From positions 62,001 to 126,000 of the forward strand of contig NZ_AP021973.1 in NCBI RefSeq assembly GCF_014168815.1: 64,000 bases of DNA, given 5' to 3'. A program made the translations under genes and the position numbers. The notes beneath the pieces are model-generated. The model was not told where the DNA came from, searched no databases, and was given only the letters and a program-made list of their open reading frames with translations. Of this stretch, positions 61,388 to 64,000 are shown piece after piece (position 1 is the first letter of the stretch; the number at the start of each line of letters is the position of its first letter). This DNA is from Klebsiella sp. WP3-W18-ESBL-02. Its GTDB lineage: Bacteria; Pseudomonadota; Gammaproteobacteria; Enterobacterales; Enterobacteriaceae.

Positions 61388-61794
61388 TGACATTTCTCGC
61401 TAATTTGCATCGCCATACTACGGCCTGCCGCAGCTTCGCATTCTTCACTCTGGTCTCCGGCCCGGCGATTGCTTTATTTATCACGTTCATCTGCATGAAC
61501 TATTCAGGTTCACCTTCAGCGCATCTGGTTAGTGCAGCCAGGGCTGTCATTGATGGTGCTCCGGTCGGCAAACTAATGGTATGTACCGAAGAGCCACAAT
61601 CCACGACTCCCCCGACACTTATCGAATCTCCCTGCGTTCGCGAGGCGGTCGATGAATCAATAGTAACCGCGAAGTGGGATTCAAACTTCCGAATGGTTTA
61701 CGCAATGCTTGCTCTGCTTTCTTCTGTTATCTGGTGTCTAGTGAGCGCCACACGAGCGAACATATTCAAGGACGCTAAACCCCCTACTCGATAA
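61384..61794 (+). CDS. Double-pass membrane protein (paralogue of 59993), 136 aa
   Basis: Same plan as 59993: FFTLVSGPAIALFITFI, SPSAHLVSAARAVI, KLMVCTEEPQ, KWDSNFRMVYAMLALLSS. Translationally coupled to 60755 by ATGA. Confidence 0.7.
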   Translation: MMTFLANLHRHTTACRSFAFFTLVSGPAIALFITFICMNYSGSPSAHLVSAARAVIDGAPVGKLMVCTEEPQSTTPPTLIESPCVREAVDESIVTAKWDSNFRMVYAMLALLSSVIWCLVSATRANIFKDAKPPTR

Positions 61795-61847
61795 GCCTGT
61801 CAATTCTCAAATAAAATGATGAAAAGTTGTGAAATTAAGGAGTGATG

Positions 61848-62519
61848 ATGAACATAAATTACAGTATTAATAACAGTGTGCTCATGATGATGAGTGAGTT
61901 TATGATTACAGCTTTTGTAATCGTAATACTTTTTGTGATTGTATTAGTATATAACAAAGCGTTTAAGTCTGAATTAAGCATAAAAATATTTTGTTTTAGT
62001 CAGTTAACAGCCATTTTCATTTCCGTATTAGAAATAACAACAAAAAGAACAAATGCTGGAAGTATCAGTATTACATGGAGTGACGGCATCCATCAGTTTT
62101 ATACTCACGTTTTTCTGGGGTTTGCTTTTTCTTTCTTACTTTTTTTGCTTGGTCTTTATGACTACAAAATGAAAGGCAACAAAGATGGTTTAAAGGATTG
62201 CAAAAAACATGTTTTACCGTGTTTCATAGGGAGTTGGTTCGTATTAATAATATTCTTTTTCTCCGCTTCGCCTTTGCGCTATGAGGAGAATTTGATTACG
62301 GATGCTCGCGTCGTAGCTTCGGATCCCAATCGAACCACAATTATCTATGCTGATGGGTTCTACTGGCTATTTGATATGGATAGAAATGAATTTGATAAGT
62401 CTATATCCAGAGAGATAGTCAGAGGCAACTACAAGATGTTATGTACTTCAGATACACCAGCTACCTGCTGGGCGGGCAGAAAATTCCCCAAAAACACATC
62501 ACTGGATAAAGTTTTATGA
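61848..62519 (+). CDS. Multi-pass membrane protein, 223 aa, AT-rich
   Basis: Hydrophobic helices near residues 18-38, 46-60, 80-105 and 125-145, then an external C-terminal domain (WLFDMDRNEF, CTSDTPATCW). Clearly AT-richer than neighbours, perhaps acquired. Overlaps the next start by 4 bp. ATG 61848 with AAGGAG. Confidence 0.6.
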   Translation: MNINYSINNSVLMMMSEFMITAFVIVILFVIVLVYNKAFKSELSIKIFCFSQLTAIFISVLEITTKRTNAGSISITWSDGIHQFYTHVFLGFAFSFLLFLLGLYDYKMKGNKDGLKDCKKHVLPCFIGSWFVLIIFFFSASPLRYEENLITDARVVASDPNRTTIIYADGFYWLFDMDRNEFDKSISREIVRGNYKMLCTSDTPATCWAGRKFPKNTSLDKVL

Positions 62520-62980
62520 AAGATTGTAACGCTGAGAAATATAGCTATTCATGTCTTTTCGCAGCGGTATTTAGACCAGGTGAAATGCCTGTCATTTCCG
62601 CGTTCCGGGCGCGGTATTGGGCTCTAATCATTCGATGGGCATTGCGTTTCGGTTACACCGTTTGCCTGATTGGCAGCACTGGAACCGGAAAAAGTTACCT
62701 CATCGAAAGAACGCTACCAGGACGGATCATTGATGCCCGACTGTTACTGGTAAAGAATGATTGGCATGGCCCTGTGCCATTCAGTTTGCGCGGTGCAAAG
62801 CCCGGCCCAGTTGGCATTGATGAGTCGTCCAGCTTTTCAGAGGAAACGCTGCGTCAGAACGCGGAGAACCTGAAAGAAAGAGGGGTAGTGTATACAGCAC
62901 AAAGCATTGATAAAGCAGCTAAAGTTGCAGCCAACCTGCCAAACAGGCGTGTGTTGCTTATCATGATTGGAAAAACGTAG
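62516..62980 (+). CDS. Small P-loop NTPase, 154 aa
   Basis: Walker A GSTGTGKSYLIERT near residue 55, Walker B-like PVGIDESSSFSEE near 96-108, and a VLLIMIG strand at the end. Small for a motor ATPase; fits a minimal P-loop NTPase domain. Coupled to the membrane protein upstream (ATGA overlap), so possibly a membrane complex. Confidence 0.72.
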   Translation: MKDCNAEKYSYSCLFAAVFRPGEMPVISAFRARYWALIIRWALRFGYTVCLIGSTGTGKSYLIERTLPGRIIDARLLLVKNDWHGPVPFSLRGAKPGPVGIDESSSFSEETLRQNAENLKERGVVYTAQSIDKAAKVAANLPNRRVLLIMIGKT

Positions 62981-63076
62981 CCTCTGCGGTCTAGGCCATC
63001 TGACCTGCTGAACTGACGCAGTAGACTCTCTCGGAGGCAAACAAATTTGCTGGTGGGATAAAATGGGCGCATACTT

Positions 63077-63106
63077 AAAGCACGTGTAATCGACACGTGC
63101 TTTTTT
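63077..63106 (+). terminator. Terminator upstream of ccdAB
   Basis: AAAGCACGTGT ... ACACGTGCTTT followed by T6. Separates the NTPase gene from ccdA, which starts 13 bp further. Confidence 0.85.
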
Positions 63107-63118
63107 ATTGGAGGACAC

Positions 63119-63358
63119 ATGCAGGCTACAGCTGCTCGCCAGAAAAAAACCGTCAGTGTCACCCTTGAGCCAATGCTCGTACAGCAGGCAAAAGACGCTG
63201 GGATTAACTTGTCCGCCACGCTGGCAGAAGCGCTTCAGAGCAAACTGAAGGCCAGTGCAGCGGAAGAATGGAAACGACAGAATCGTGCTGGTATTCAGGA
63301 GTTGAACCGCATCACTGAAGAGCATGGGTTACTGTCTGACGAATACAGGACGTTCTGA
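63119..63358 (+). CDS. ccdA: CcdA-like antitoxin
   Basis: 79 aa (F CcdA 72). Ribbon-helix-helix N-terminus (KKTVSVTLEPMLVQQAKDAG, NLSATLAEALQSKLK) and a C-terminal toxin-binding tail (RAGIQELNRITEEHGLLSDE, closing RTF). Ribosome binding site GGAGG. It represses its operon and neutralises CcdB. Confidence 0.9.
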   Translation: MQATAARQKKTVSVTLEPMLVQQAKDAGINLSATLAEALQSKLKASAAEEWKRQNRAGIQELNRITEEHGLLSDEYRTF

Positions 63359-63360
63359 TA

Positions 63361-63669
63361 ATGCAATATACCGTTTACCGCAATCCCGGCAACAGCCAGG
63401 CATACCCTTACCTGCTGGATATACAGAGCGACATCATTGGCGAGTTAAATACCCGCCTGGTGATCCCCCTTCATCGGCTTAAAAAAGGAGCCTCGGCCCC
63501 GGTTGCGCGATTAACTCCGGTCATACAGGTGGAAGGGAATGACGTTATCCTGATGACGCATGAAATGGCTTCAGTCCGCGTGAAGCAGCTCGGTCAGGCG
63601 GTCATGGACGCATCTCCGTTCCGGCACACTATCAAAAGTGCGGTGGACTTCCTGCTGGATGGTTTCTGA
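63361..63669 (+). CDS. ccdB: CcdB-like gyrase-poison toxin
   Basis: 102 aa (F CcdB 101). Conserved VYRNPG, LLDIQSDII, RLVIPLHRL, LTPVIQVEG, MTHEMASV and the closing FLLDGF where F CcdB has FWGI. CcdB traps DNA gyrase on DNA after plasmid loss. Two bp after ccdA. Confidence 0.92.
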   Translation: MQYTVYRNPGNSQAYPYLLDIQSDIIGELNTRLVIPLHRLKKGASAPVARLTPVIQVEGNDVILMTHEMASVRVKQLGQAVMDASPFRHTIKSAVDFLLDGF

Positions 63670-63677
63670 CAGAGATA

Positions 63678-63848
63678 ATGAGCGAGAAAATGATGAAGCA
63701 AAATGAACTGCTGGAAGTGGCAAAAGCCATGCGCGATTATATTGATGCCCTCCCTACCGATGTCGTTGCAGCATTACCGGTGATGCCGGGATTTGATCGA
63801 GACTGGGCCGACGAAGTCATTTACGAAGCCGAATCCGCCAGCAAATAA
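63678..63848 (+). CDS. Hypothetical 56-aa protein after ccdB
   Basis: ATG 63678 to TAA 63848. Acidic helical protein (LLEVAKAMRDYIDALP, WADEVIYEAESASK). It lies 8 bp after ccdB, so probably third in the ccd operon. No ideal ribosome binding site. Confidence 0.55.
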   Translation: MSEKMMKQNELLEVAKAMRDYIDALPTDVVAALPVMPGFDRDWADEVIYEAESASK

Positions 63849-63938
63849 CCCCCCGTCTGCGCCCGTTTCATCTGAATTCGGGCCGTCACAATCTTTCTGA
63901 TTTTATTGAGAAAACAGCCTCTTTTTGTCCCCTTTTTT

Positions 63939-63998
63939 CCTTCGTCAGCAGACTCAGTCGTTCGATAATAAAAACAGACCAACACAACCACTGAGGTG
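63939..63998 (+). promoter_or_regulatory. CCTTCGTCAG promoter/hairpin unit 12
   Basis: CCTTCGTCAG (63939-63948), 17-nt spacer, TAATAA. Arm CTCAGTCGTT (63953-63962) pairs with AACCACTGAG (63986-63995), which includes GAGG, probably the ribosome binding site of a gene just beyond the window. Confidence 0.75.
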
Positions 63999-64000
63999 TT

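Overview
The window reads as part of a large conjugative plasmid of Enterobacterales (Klebsiella, Enterobacter, Citrobacter or Escherichia type host). The reasons are: F-type transfer genes (traF, traH, traG, traN), an R1-like parM/parR partition operon, a second actin-like partition operon, a ccdAB toxin-antitoxin pair, IS1 and other enterobacterial insertion sequences, and long runs of small uncharacterised plasmid genes. No replication initiator is visible, so the incompatibility group cannot be named from this window.

Layout. 1-5.5 kb: a forward operon with rdgC, an HNH endonuclease and small unknown proteins. 5.1-8.6 kb: a DUF4942/methyltransferase gene split by an IS5-family element (5524-6392, TAA target duplication) and cut off by an IS1 (7291-8058, no target duplication), then a 5'-truncated gene. 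8.9-11.4 kb: a GntR regulator and the reverse-strand parM-parR operon. 11.4-14.8 kb: accessory genes, including an AP2/HNH-like phage-type protein and a three-gene secreted/membrane operon. 15.1-18.7 kb: a four-gene reverse cassette (TPR, FRG-domain, small membrane and SEC-C proteins) that looks like a candidate defence or effector locus. 18.8-22.5 kb: two ISNCY-like transposase genes, the second inside an element carrying a passenger gene. 22.6-25 kb: small accessory genes. 25.0-28.7 kb: two identical IS3-family copies in inverted orientation around a 555-bp segment. 28.8-38.7 kb: traF-traH-traG, a small reverse gene, traN and a lipoprotein gene. 38.9-42.1 kb: reverse-strand flhC-like and flhD-like regulators, a lytic transglycosylase, and a second partition pair. 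42.1-44.6 kb: largely gene-free DNA with 157-bp-phased repeats, a MobI-like gene and a hairpin array; this is the best candidate for oriT and/or a centromere. 44.6-64 kb: about 30 forward genes that look like the leading region (first DNA to enter a recipient), with a DinG helicase, a Lar-like anti-restriction protein, many unknown small proteins and ccdAB.

Main new observation: a family of about 12 short promoter-like units recurs upstream of genes, mostly in the 46-64 kb region. Each has a CTTCGTCAC box, a spacer of about 17 nt and an AT-rich -10-like box. In at least seven units an inverted repeat joins the spacer, or the sequence just after the -10 box, to the Shine-Dalgarno region. Arm sequences differ between units but stay complementary. 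Transcripts that start at the unit would lack the left arm or part of it, while read-through transcripts would fold and hide the ribosome binding site. This resembles the known phage T4 late-gene logic and could insulate each gene from its neighbours.

How the genes may work together (inference): the FlhC/FlhD-like pair would switch on transfer genes, the MobI-like protein would act with the relaxosome near 42.7-44.2 kb, and the forward leading region would be expressed early in the recipient to protect and establish the plasmid.
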